Assembly (NCBI GenBank): GCA_946482595.1
Contig: CAMLSD010000114.1
Location: forward strand, 1-13,463
DNA: 13,463 nt
Direction of reading: 5' to 3'
DNA from: an uncultured Comamonadaceae bacterium
GTDB taxonomy: Bacteria; Pseudomonadota; Gammaproteobacteria; Burkholderiales; Burkholderiaceae
Below are positions 1 to 6,535 of this stretch, one piece after another. Each line of letters opens with the position of its first letter. The first letter of the stretch is position 1. The position numbers and the translations under genes were made by a program. The notes under the pieces were generated by a model. That model was not told where the DNA came from, did no database searches, and saw only the letters and a program-made list of their open reading frames with translations.

Positions 1-1022
1 AGTGCTTCCAGATCAACCCGCTGATCAAGGACTACAACGGCCCGGCCTGCGCCTACGTGACCGGCCCCTTCGGCGGCTACACCTCCAACAGCCGCGGCGA
101 ACGCTTCATCGAGTGCGACTACTGGAGCGGCCAGATGATGATGGAGTTCTTCAATGAACTCGAGGGCGGACGCGGCCCGGTCTTCCTCAAGCTCGACCAC
201 CTGGCCGAGGAAACCATCAGCGAGATCGAGCACATCCTGCACACCAACGAGCGACCCAGCCGCGGCCGCTTCCACGAAGGCCGGGGCACCGACTACCGGC
301 GCGCGATGGTCGAGATGCACATCTCGGAGATCGGCTTCTGCTCGGGCCACAGCGCCTCGGGCATCTGGACGAACGAACGGGGCGAATGCTCGATCCCGGG
401 CCTGTATGCCGCTGGCGACTGCGCGAGCATCCCGCACAACTACATGCTGGGGGCCTTCGTCTACGGCAAGTTCTGCGGCGAGAACGCGGCCGACTACGTG
501 GCCGGTTGCGAGGCCCCGCGCTTCGACGAGCAGCGTGTGCACCTCGAGCGCGAGCGCGTGTTCGCCCCCTTGAAGCGCAGCGAAGGACTCACCCCCTTCC
601 AGGTCGAATACAAGACCCGCCGCGTGGTCAACGACTACCTGCAGCCGCCCAAGGTGACCCGCAAGATGCAGATCGGCCTGCAGCGCTTCGACGAGATCCG
701 CGAGGACCTGCAGTTCATGTGCGCCAGCGACCCGCACGAGCTGATGCGGGCGATGGAGGTACACACCATCCGCGACTGTGCCGAGCTGGCTGCGCGCGCC
801 TCGCTGTTCCGCACCGAAAGCCGCTGGGGCCTGTACCACCTGTGCGTGGACCACCCCGAGAAGAACGACGCCGAATGGTTCTGCCACACCAACGTGACGG
901 CTGACGAACAGGGTCAGGCGCGTTTTCGCAAGCGGGCCGTCGAGCCCTACGTGGTCGAGCTCAACGAGCAGGAAAAGTCGGCCTACCAGCGCCTGCGCGT
1001 GGCCACGCCCGCCGCGGCCTGA
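1..1022 (+). CDS. Fumarate reductase/APS reductase (AprA)-like flavoprotein subunit, C-terminal part
   Basis: The gene is cut by the window start. The frame is open from base 3, giving 339 visible residues before TGA at 1020-1022; relatives are roughly 550 residues, so the N-terminal FAD Rossmann motif lies outside. The visible part holds the C-terminal FAD-binding signature GLYAAGD (nt 402-422), a flavoprotein-type RGERF segment near the start, and GHSASGIW (nt 345-368). From memory, the last resembles the GSHSGCCGIW segment of adenylylsulfate reductase alpha subunit, whose histidine is an active-site residue; here it is His at nt 348-350. The helical C-terminal domain contains RTESRWG, usual in the SDH/FRD/AprA superfamily. 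The next gene encodes an AprB-like ferredoxin 25 bases downstream, so the two probably form an AprBA-like complex in the cytoplasm. The substrate is unknown. The ABC importer and YeiH downstream suggest a sulfur compound rather than fumarate, but that is inference. Confidence 0.88.
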   Translation, partial: CFQINPLIKDYNGPACAYVTGPFGGYTSNSRGERFIECDYWSGQMMMEFFNELEGGRGPVFLKLDHLAEETISEIEHILHTNERPSRGRFHEGRGTDYRRAMVEMHISEIGFCSGHSASGIWTNERGECSIPGLYAAGDCASIPHNYMLGAFVYGKFCGENAADYVAGCEAPRFDEQRVHLERERVFAPLKRSEGLTPFQVEYKTRRVVNDYLQPPKVTRKMQIGLQRFDEIREDLQFMCASDPHELMRAMEVHTIRDCAELAARASLFRTESRWGLYHLCVDHPEKNDAEWFCHTNVTADEQGQARFRKRAVEPYVVELNEQEKSAYQRLRVATPAAA

Positions 1023-1035
1023 ACCCCACCTCACG

Positions 1036-1041
1036 AAGGAG
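1036..1041 (+). promoter_or_regulatory. Ribosome binding site of the AprB-like ferredoxin gene
   Basis: AAGGAG lies 6 bases before the ATG at 1048. It fixes that start and leaves only a 25-base gap to the upstream flavoprotein gene, consistent with one transcript. Confidence 0.8.
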
Positions 1042-1047
1042 AACCGC

Positions 1048-1281
1048 ATGACCATCGCCCTGACCCGAACCCAGGCCCCCGTTGTGGTCGACGAGGACAA
1101 GTGCATCGCCGACAAGGGCTGCACGGTGTGTGTCGACGTCTGCCCGCTCGACGTGCTGGCCATCGACCTGACGCGCAACAAGGCCTTCATGAAGTTCGAC
1201 GAGTGCTGGTACTGCATGCCCTGCGAGAAGGACTGCCCCACCGGCGCGGTGCACGTCAACATTCCCTACCTCGTGCGCTGA
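1048..1281 (+). CDS. AprB-like 2x[4Fe-4S] ferredoxin subunit
   Basis: A 77-residue electron-transfer protein with eight cysteines in two clusters: C19-x5-C25-x2-C28-x3-C32-P and C53-x2-C56-x2-C59-x3-C63-P. The expanded first spacing and the DECWYCMPCEKDCPTGA block (residues 51-66) resemble the beta subunit of adenylylsulfate reductase, whose corresponding block reads roughly ACWECYSCIKICPQGA, including the tryptophan after the first cysteine of the second motif (W54 here). It is shorter than dissimilatory AprB, which has a long C-terminal tail; here the chain ends soon after the second cluster. It probably shuttles electrons to or from the FAD of the flavoprotein encoded immediately upstream. 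A stand-alone ferredoxin is the alternative, but gene order favours a dedicated small subunit. No signal peptide is visible, so it should be cytoplasmic. Confidence 0.9.
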   Translation: MTIALTRTQAPVVVDEDKCIADKGCTVCVDVCPLDVLAIDLTRNKAFMKFDECWYCMPCEKDCPTGAVHVNIPYLVR

Positions 1282-1286
1282 GGAGG
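1281..1286 (+). promoter_or_regulatory. Ribosome binding site of the HEAT gene, overlapping the previous stop
   Basis: A perfect AGGAGG begins on the last base of the ferredoxin TGA and sits 5 bases before the ATG at 1292. The overlap implies translation close to coupled with the ferredoxin. Confidence 0.82.
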
Positions 1287-1291
1287 CCGCC

Positions 1292-2278
1292 ATGATCCAG
1301 GCCCCCCTGTCCCTGCACGAGCGGCTGCACAGCCCCGACCCCGAGGTGCGCCGCATCGCGGTGATCGACCTGCCCTACAACGACGAGGAGGACGACGTCG
1401 CCCCGCTGCTGGCCGCCGCCCTGGGCGACGCCCATGCCGCGGTGCGGCTCGAAGCCGCCCGGGCCCTCGAAGGTTATGAGGAGCCCGAGGTACTGGCCGC
1501 GCTGGTGCCGCTGCTGCGCGATACCGACGCCGAGGTGCGTGAGGCGGTCGCCCTCACGCTGGGCGAGCTGAAGCTGCCTGCATCGGCCACCGCGCTGCTG
1601 CCCTACCTCGACGCACCGGAGCCCGACGTGAAGGCCGCCGCGCTGCGCTCGATCAAGGCGCTGCGGGTGGACGAGGCCTTCGAGCCCGCCCTGGCCGCAC
1701 TGCACGATGCGGATGCCGGCGTGCGCCGCGAGGCGGTAGGCGTGCTGGGCTATCTGCGGCGCCCCCAGGCCCTGGGTGCACTCACCGAGGTGGCCGCCCA
1801 CGACCCCGACGCCGAGGTGCGCCGCGTGGCCGTGGGGGTGCTCGGGTATGCCGGCGAATGCACCGACATCAGCGTGCACCCGGCACTCAGCCGTGCCATG
1901 GGCGACACCGCCTGGCAGGTGCGCGAGGAAGCGGCCACCACCCTGGGCAAGCTCGGCTCGCCGCTGGGCGTGCCCGACCTGATCGCCGCGATGGACGACG
2001 ACTACTGGCAGGTGCGCGTGAAGGCCGCCCGCAGCCTGGGCCGGCTGAAGGCACGCGCGGCCGTGCCGGCGCTCGCCGAGGCCCTGACACACCCGATGAG
2101 CAACCTGCGCAAGGAAGCCGTGATCGCACTGGGCGAGACCGGCGACACCCGGGCCATCACGCCGCTGGAAAAGGCGCTGGGCGACAGCGACCCCGACGTG
2201 CGCAAGCTGGCCAAGCTGGCGCTCACCACCATCCAGATGACCGGCGGCAACGGCAACGCCGCGGGAGGTGCGTCATGA
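1292..2278 (+). CDS. HEAT-repeat (PBS lyase-like) scaffold protein
   Basis: A 328-residue all-helical repeat protein. I count ten HEAT-like units with a near-constant 31-residue period, each with a D-x-(D/A)-x-x-V-R-x-x-A core; starts are near residues 15, 46, 77, 108, 139, 171, 205, 236, 267 and 298. The longer step at 171-205 contains a Cys-bearing insert ([10 protein letters not shown]). There is no signal peptide or membrane segment and no recognisable catalytic motif. Proteins of this type assemble multiprotein complexes; some act as phycobilin lyases, but nothing here points to bilins. It lies between two ferredoxin genes and overlaps the second by 4 bases. I infer a scaffold or maturation role for the flavoprotein/ferredoxin enzyme. 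The family call is firm; the role is not. Confidence 0.9.
   Translation: MIQAPLSLHERLHSPDPEVRRIAVIDLPYNDEEDDVAPLLAAALGDAHAAVRLEAARALEGYEEPEVLAALVPLLRDTDAEVREAVALTLGELKLPASATALLPYLDAPEPDVKAAALRSIKALRVDEAFEPALAALHDADAGVRREAVGVLGYLRRPQALGALTEVAAHDPDAEVRRVAVGVLGYAGECTDISVHPALSRAMGDTAWQVREEAATTLGKLGSPLGVPDLIAAMDDDYWQVRVKAARSLGRLKARAAVPALAEALTHPMSNLRKEAVIALGETGDTRAITPLEKALGDSDPDVRKLAKLALTTIQMTGGNGNAAGGAS
2263..2268 (+). promoter_or_regulatory. Ribosome binding site of fdxA, inside the HEAT gene end
   Basis: GGGAGG lies 6 bases before the ATG at 2275, within the last codons of the HEAT gene. With the ATGA overlap of start and stop (2275-2278), it indicates translational coupling. Confidence 0.75.
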
Positions 2279-2604
2279 CCCACGTCGTCACCGAAGCGTG
2301 CATTCGCTGCAAATACACCGACTGCGTGGCGGTCTGCCCGGTGGACTGCTTCCACGAAGGCCCCAACTTCCTGGTCATCGACCCGGCCGCCTGCATCGAC
2401 TGCGGGGTCTGCATCCCCGAATGCCCGGTGGAGGCCATCGTCGAGGAGCGTGACCTGAAACCCGACCAGGCCGAGTACCTGGGCCTCAATGCCCGCCTCG
2501 CCCAGGTGTGGCCCGTCATCAGCCAGTCGCGCGAGCCGCTGGCCGATGCCGATGACTGGGCCGCACGCGACGACAAGCGCGAACTGCTCGACGAGACCGC
2601 CTGA
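2275..2604 (+). CDS. fdxA: Seven-iron ferredoxin FdxA ([3Fe-4S][4Fe-4S])
   Basis: A 109-residue ferredoxin of the Azotobacter ferredoxin I family. The start is the ATG in the ATGA overlap with the HEAT gene stop. Following the A. vinelandii FdI pattern, C9, C17 and C50 should hold the 3Fe cluster and C21, C40, C43 and C46 the 4Fe cluster; C12 and C25 are the extra cysteines also seen in that family. The conserved EGPNFLVID segment and the acidic tail with ADDW (residues 91-94) also match. It is full length. This family exchanges electrons with ferredoxin-NADP+ reductase of the Fpr type, and such a reductase is encoded further along the same cluster (6536-7309). It probably carries low-potential electrons between that reductase and the upstream flavoprotein complex. 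Confidence 0.95.
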   Translation: MTHVVTEACIRCKYTDCVAVCPVDCFHEGPNFLVIDPAACIDCGVCIPECPVEAIVEERDLKPDQAEYLGLNARLAQVWPVISQSREPLADADDWAARDDKRELLDETA

Positions 2605-2773
2605 ACACAAGGCAGTCCGGGAGCCGGCACCCCGCGACAAGGGACGGGCCGGGGAGACAAGACGGAGACGAAACAGGTGACGGGCCGACCTGCGCCAGCG
2701 GCCACCCGACGTGGTGGCATCGATCTTGCGCAGCAGTCCGTCGGGACAGACGTGATCAACCAGGAGATGTGAG
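2605..2773 (+). promoter_or_regulatory. 169-base leader before the binding-protein gene
   Basis: This is the only gap above 25 bases in the cluster. I find no ORF that looks coding, no clear sigma-70 promoter and no riboswitch class I recognise. It contains a 6-bp hairpin (GCCACC 2701-2706 with GGTGGC 2713-2718). It also contains a competing 7-bp inverted repeat (CCCGACG 2705-2711 with CGTCGGG 2739-2745) that shares bases with the first, so the two cannot form together. A ribosome binding site AGGAG (2762-2766) lies 7 bases before the ATG at 2774. The gap could house a second promoter, an mRNA processing site or an attenuator that sets high expression of the binding protein. Confidence 0.4.
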
Positions 2774-4276
2774 ATGGCCTCGATGATTCCCACGACGTAT
2801 TCACTGGCCCGCCCCCTGCCGAGCGCGCGCTGGCGCTGGCTCGCCGCGGCCACCCTGGGCCTCTCGCTGGGGCTGGCCGCCACCTCCGCGTCGGCCCAGG
2901 CCCGGCAGGTGGTCACGATCGGCATCGGCACGCAGAACACCACCACCAACACGGTCACGGGCGGCATCGTGATCAAGGAGCTGAAGCTGCTGGAGAAGTA
3001 CCTGCCGCGCACCGGCAAGTACCAGAACATCGAGTGGAAGCTCGACTGGCAGAACTTCACCTCCGGCCCGCCGGTCACCAACGGCATGATGGCCGACAAG
3101 CTGCACATCGGCATGATGGGCGACTACCCGCTGCTGGTGAACGGTGCCACCGGCCAGCAGAACAAGGGCAACGAGACCCAGCTCGTCGCGATCATCGCGT
3201 ACAACGCCTTTGGTGCCGGCAACGGGGTGGTCGTCCACAAGGACAGCCCCTACTACGAGCTGGCCGACCTCAAGGGCAAGCGCGTCTCGGTGCCATTCGG
3301 CTCGGCCGCCCACGGCATGATGCTGCAGGCCATGCAGGAACGCGGCTGGAAGGACGACTTCTGGAACCTGGTCAGCCAGACCCCTGAGGTGGGCACGACC
3401 AACCTGCAGGAAAAGAAGATCGACGCCCACGGCGACTTCGTCCCCTTTGCCGAACTGCTGCCCTACCGCGGTTTCGCGCGCAAGATCTTCGATGGTGCAC
3501 AGACCGGCGTCCCGACCTTCCACGGCGTGGTGGCCCGCAAGGACTTCGCCGAGAAGTACCCCGAGGCAGTCGTGGCCTACATCCTGGCCTTGATGGAGGC
3601 CAACGACTGGGTGCGCAAGGACCCCAAGCACGCGGCCGCGAAGATCGAGGAGTGGACCAAGATCGAGAAGGAAGTGGCCTACATCTTCCTGGGCCCGGGC
3701 GGCATCCACACGCTGGACCCGAGCATCAAGCCGCGCTGGCTGGAGACCATCCAGACCGCCCACGGCGTGCTCAGCAAGCTCGGCCGCGTGAAGGAGTTCG
3801 ACCTCAAGGCCTGGGTCAACGAGACCTATGTGCGCGCCGCCTTCAAACAGCGCGGTCTCGACTACGACGCGCAGAAGCAGACCCTGTCCAACTACGACAT
3901 CAGCGGCGAGGACCCGATCTGCAAGACCCGCATCACCCGCCCGAAGGAAGCCGGCGAGATGTGGCTGGCCAATGGCGAGATCGTGCCCGTGAGTTCGCCG
4001 GCCTGCCTGCTGGCGGGCATCCGCCAGTACGAGGCGCAGGGCAAGGCGATCGGCGTGGCCTACCTCTACGACAAGGCCCTGGGCATCAAGGTGTTTGCCG
4101 ACAAGGCCTTCTATGCGGTGGACGCCAGTGACCCGGCGAAGGTGCAGATGGTGCCCTTCCTGCTCAAGGGCGACGCCCAGGCGCATGCCGACAAGGTCAA
4201 GGGACGCCTGGCCACCTATGCCGAGGCCCTGGGTCTGGCGACCTCGCGGGTCGCGCTGGCCAACCCCACCAAGTGA
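2774..4276 (+). CDS. ABC transporter substrate-binding protein (TauA/SsuA/NrtA type) with C-terminal NosL-like domain
   Basis: A 500-residue exported protein. Residues 1-43 form a signal peptide: Arg-containing start, hydrophobic stretch around 22-37, and a likely cut after ASA (41) or AQA (43). No lipobox cysteine is seen. Residues about 45-365 are the periplasmic binding fold of the NMT1/TauA/SsuA group, which captures sulfonates, nitrate or related anions; KGKRVSVPFGSAAH (167-180) is the typical loop. These proteins are usually 310-340 residues. The extra segment, about 377-487, resembles the copper chaperone NosL: DPICKTRI near the start (C383), SPACLLAGI (C411), AFYAVDAS, then MVPF and GRLATYAEAL at the end, in the order seen in NosL. 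The CGM metal motif of NosL reads CKT here. Permease and ATPase genes follow directly, so it feeds that importer. The ligand is unknown. Confidence 0.88.
   Translation: MASMIPTTYSLARPLPSARWRWLAAATLGLSLGLAATSASAQARQVVTIGIGTQNTTTNTVTGGIVIKELKLLEKYLPRTGKYQNIEWKLDWQNFTSGPPVTNGMMADKLHIGMMGDYPLLVNGATGQQNKGNETQLVAIIAYNAFGAGNGVVVHKDSPYYELADLKGKRVSVPFGSAAHGMMLQAMQERGWKDDFWNLVSQTPEVGTTNLQEKKIDAHGDFVPFAELLPYRGFARKIFDGAQTGVPTFHGVVARKDFAEKYPEAVVAYILALMEANDWVRKDPKHAAAKIEEWTKIEKEVAYIFLGPGGIHTLDPSIKPRWLETIQTAHGVLSKLGRVKEFDLKAWVNETYVRAAFKQRGLDYDAQKQTLSNYDISGEDPICKTRITRPKEAGEMWLANGEIVPVSSPACLLAGIRQYEAQGKAIGVAYLYDKALGIKVFADKAFYAVDASDPAKVQMVPFLLKGDAQAHADKVKGRLATYAEALGLATSRVALANPTK
3902..4234 (+). other. NosL-like C-terminal domain of the binding protein
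   Basis: This covers about residues 377-487 of the preceding protein. It matches the remembered NosL layout: Cys motif, then a strand-turn with a second Cys after Ser-Pro, then AFYxV, then a VPF segment, then an Ala-rich helix (GDAQAHADK), and a final G-R-x-x-x-x-x-E. The first Cys (C383) aligns with the Cys of the NosL CGM motif; its Met is replaced by Thr. Metal binding is therefore possible but unproven. Confidence 0.65.
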
Positions 4277-4284
4277 GGCCCACC

Positions 4285-5250
4285 ATGCAGCAGACTGCCA
4301 AGCTCTACGAGGCCGACTTTGCCGAGCCGGCCGCCCCGCGCGAGGGGGCGCCGCCCCCGCGTGCGGCCGTCGTGGCCACCCTGCCCGTCGCCCAGGCACC
4401 CCAGGCCGGTGCCGCCCGGTCGGCCTCGCCACCCGCGACGCCGGGCCGCTTCGGCGTCTGGCTGCAACGCCATGCCGCAGGGTACCTGCTCGGCGCCCTG
4501 TCGATCGGCGGTGTGCTGCTGGCCTGGCACCTGGCCACGGCCTGGCGGCTGGACTTCTACATCCGCTTCAACAACATCCCGGCCCCGGCCGAGGTGTTCG
4601 ACAAGCTGATCGAGGTCAACCAGTCCGACCGCTTCATCACCAACATCGGCATCAGCCTGAGGCGCATCCTGCTGGGGTTCTTTGCCGCGGCGGCGCTGGG
4701 CATCGCACTCGGGGTGGCCATCGGGCGCTACCGCTGGGTGAGGCAGCTGTGCTTTCCGGCGCTGGAGGTGTTCCGCCCCATTCCGGCCATCGCCTGGGTG
4801 CCGATGTCGATCATGCTGTGGCCCAGCAACGAGGTGAGCATCGTCTTCATCACCTTCCTGGGCGCGTTTTTCCCGATCCTGCTCAACACGGTGCATGGCG
4901 TGGAGGCGATCGACCCGGTGCTGTTGCGGGCCGCCCGCTCGCTGGGCGCACGTGAACCGGCGCTGCTGAGCGAGGTGGTGCTGCCTGGCGCGCTGCCGCA
5001 CATCTTCACCGGCCTGGCGGTGGGCATGGGCGTGGCCTGGGTGTCGCTGATCGCCGCCGAGATGATCTCGGGCCAGTTCGGCATCGGCTACTTCACCTGG
5101 GAGGCCTACTCGCTGATCTCCTACGCCGAGATCGCGCTGGGCATGATCACCATCGGCGTGCTGGGCCTGCTGTGCAGCGGTGCGATCCGCCTCACGGCCC
5201 GCCTGAGCATGCCCTGGATGGCTCACGGCGCCGCAGGAGGCAAGCGATGA
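4285..5250 (+). CDS. ABC transporter permease (TauC/SsuC/NrtB type)
   Basis: A 321-residue inner-membrane subunit. I take the ATG at 4285, 8 bases after the binding-protein stop; an in-frame GTG at 4273 would overlap that stop and lacks a better ribosome site. Residues 1-55 are Ala/Pro-rich and probably disordered in the cytoplasm. The BPD_transp_1 domain follows, with about six membrane helices (near 65-85, 122-147, 155-178, 184-204, 241-262, 280-305). The coupling loop that contacts the ATPase is EAIDPVLLRAARSLG (207-221), followed by VVLPGALPHI, a good EAA-x3-G match. The gene overlaps the ATPase gene by 4 bases (ATGA). The family transports sulfonates, taurine, nitrate, cyanate or aromatic sulfonates; the substrate cannot be read from the permease. 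Confidence 0.93.
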   Translation: MQQTAKLYEADFAEPAAPREGAPPPRAAVVATLPVAQAPQAGAARSASPPATPGRFGVWLQRHAAGYLLGALSIGGVLLAWHLATAWRLDFYIRFNNIPAPAEVFDKLIEVNQSDRFITNIGISLRRILLGFFAAAALGIALGVAIGRYRWVRQLCFPALEVFRPIPAIAWVPMSIMLWPSNEVSIVFITFLGAFFPILLNTVHGVEAIDPVLLRAARSLGAREPALLSEVVLPGALPHIFTGLAVGMGVAWVSLIAAEMISGQFGIGYFTWEAYSLISYAEIALGMITIGVLGLLCSGAIRLTARLSMPWMAHGAAGGKR

Positions 5251-6167
5251 ACGCCCCCACTGCACTTCGTGTCGATGCGCTGCCCCCCCAGGCCTCCCCG
5301 GCAGATCACACCGAGGCCGCCCGCGGCCATGTCGAGGTCCACGACCTGGGCATACGCTTCAACGCCCAGGGCCAGACGGTCCAGGCGGTCGACGCCGTTT
5401 CGCTGCATGTGCAGCCTGGTGAATTCGTGTCGCTGATCGGTCCCTCGGGCTGCGGCAAGTCGACGTTGCTCAACGTCGTGGCCGGCTTCCTGCAGGCCAG
5501 CGCCGGCACAGTGACGCTGGACGGTCGGCCCGTCGACGCCCCCGGCCCCGAGCGGGGTGTGGTGTTCCAGCAGTATTCGCTGTTCCCGTGGATGACCGTG
5601 CGGCGCAACGTCGAGTTCGGTCTGAAGATGCAGGGCTTGGCTCGCAGCGAGCGCGAGTCGCGTGCACGCACCCTGCTGGGTCTGGCCGGCCTGCTGGCCT
5701 TCGAGCACCACTACCCCGATCAGCTCTCAGGCGGCATGAAACAGCGCGTGGGCATCGTGCGTGCGCTGGCCACCGGGCCGCAGGTGCTGCTGATGGACGA
5801 ACCCTTCGGTGCGCTGGATGCGCAGACGCGGGTGGTGATGCAGGAGATCCTGACCAACATGTGGCAGCGCCTGCGCATCTCGGTGCTGTTCGTCACGCAC
5901 GACATCGACGAGGCCGTGTTCCTGTCCGACCGCATCTACGTGATGACGGCCCGGCCCGGGCGCATCAAGGCCGAGATCGCGGTGCCGCTGCCACGCCCGC
6001 GCCTGCCCGAGATGACGCAGTCGGAAGTGTTCGTCTCGCTCGTGCGGCGCATCAAGGGCCTGATCCGTGAAGAAAGCCTGGCAGCCATGGGCGGTGAACT
6101 CAGCGAAGGCGGGCTGGCCGGGTTGAGCACCGAGATCGGACCGGGCGGTATCGCCCAGGTGGTGTGA
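5247..6167 (+). CDS. ABC transporter ATP-binding protein (TauB/SsuB/NrtD type)
   Basis: A 306-residue cytoplasmic ATPase. The start is the ATG in the ATGA overlap with the permease stop, preceded by GCAGGAGG (5233-5240). All motifs are present: Walker A GPSGCGKS (65-72), Q-loop FQQ (107-109), signature LSGGM (160-164, the usual variant in this subfamily), Walker B VLLMDE (180-185), D-loop ALD (189-191) and the H-loop histidine H218 in FVTHDIDEA. FPWMTVRRNVEFG after the Q-loop is typical of nitrate/sulfonate/taurine importers. The first 27 residues before the core are variable. The last 50 residues carry an extra tail with REESLAAMGG and a Gly-rich end, perhaps regulatory. The protein should be catalytically competent and power import with the preceding two subunits. 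Confidence 0.95.
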   Translation: MNAPTALRVDALPPQASPADHTEAARGHVEVHDLGIRFNAQGQTVQAVDAVSLHVQPGEFVSLIGPSGCGKSTLLNVVAGFLQASAGTVTLDGRPVDAPGPERGVVFQQYSLFPWMTVRRNVEFGLKMQGLARSERESRARTLLGLAGLLAFEHHYPDQLSGGMKQRVGIVRALATGPQVLLMDEPFGALDAQTRVVMQEILTNMWQRLRISVLFVTHDIDEAVFLSDRIYVMTARPGRIKAEIAVPLPRPRLPEMTQSEVFVSLVRRIKGLIREESLAAMGGELSEGGLAGLSTEIGPGGIAQVV

Positions 6168-6170
6168 ACC

Positions 6171-6518
6171 ATGGCGACGACCCCCTCCTTCACCGTGCTG
6201 CCGAGCGCGGCCCCGGTCCAGGTGGTGCTGCATGCCACCACCGGGGCGCTGGAACTGGCCTTCGATGACGGTCTGCACCGCACTCTGAGCGGCGCCCGGC
6301 TGCGTTCAGCCTGCCGATGCGCCGGCTGCGAGCACACCCGCCGCCGCGGCGGCGACCCTGACGTGACCCCGGACGTGCGGCTGTGCGACCTGCACCCGAT
6401 GGGCGCGTCGGCCGTGCAACTGCGGTTCAGCGACGGCCACGAACGCGGCATCTACCCCTGGGCCTATCTGCACGAGCTGGCTCGCCACGCCCCGGCGGCG
6501 CCGGACGTCAACCCCTGA
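6171..6518 (+). CDS. DUF971 (GBBH N-terminal-like) putative zinc protein
   Basis: A 115-residue protein starting 3 bases after the ATPase stop, with AGGTGGTG (6158-6165) as ribosome site. It matches the DUF971 domain: CRCAGC (C48, C50, C53), then H90 in SDGHERGIYPWAYL. In human gamma-butyrobetaine hydroxylase the N-terminal domain of this family binds zinc with a C-x-C-x2-C triad and a later histidine, and the same four ligands are present here. No oxygenase domain follows, so it is a stand-alone domain. Bacterial DUF971 proteins also occur fused to, or beside, iron-sulfur assembly ATPases of the Mrp/ApbC type, which fits a cluster so rich in Fe-S proteins. Its function is unknown; I infer an accessory or maturation role. 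No signal peptide is visible. Confidence 0.88.
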   Translation: MATTPSFTVLPSAAPVQVVLHATTGALELAFDDGLHRTLSGARLRSACRCAGCEHTRRRGGDPDVTPDVRLCDLHPMGASAVQLRFSDGHERGIYPWAYLHELARHAPAAPDVNP

Positions 6519-6535
6519 CATGCACGAGCAACGAC

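Noticed and set aside
1292..2278. Phycobilin lyase function for the HEAT protein
   Set aside because: The resemblance is to the generic repeat only; there are no phycobiliprotein genes or other photosynthesis context.
2605..2773. TPP or SAM-family riboswitch, suggested by the NMT1/TauA-type binding protein
   Set aside because: I found none of the conserved core sequences of these classes; only simple inverted repeats are present.
2605..2773. tRNA, CRISPR or insertion-sequence remnants in the main gaps of the window
   Set aside because: No cloverleaf, regularly spaced repeats, terminal inverted repeats with target duplications or transposase fragments could be seen here or in the other intergenic regions.
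2801..4432. Long - strand open frame opposite the binding protein
   Set aside because: Its composition is that of an antisense shadow, and the + strand frame has a signal peptide and recognised domains.
6383..6535. N-terminal extension of Fpr from an upstream in-frame ATG
   Set aside because: It would overlap DUF971 by more than 130 bases and adds an Arg/Pro-rich stretch not found in the family; the 6536 start gives the normal 257-residue length.
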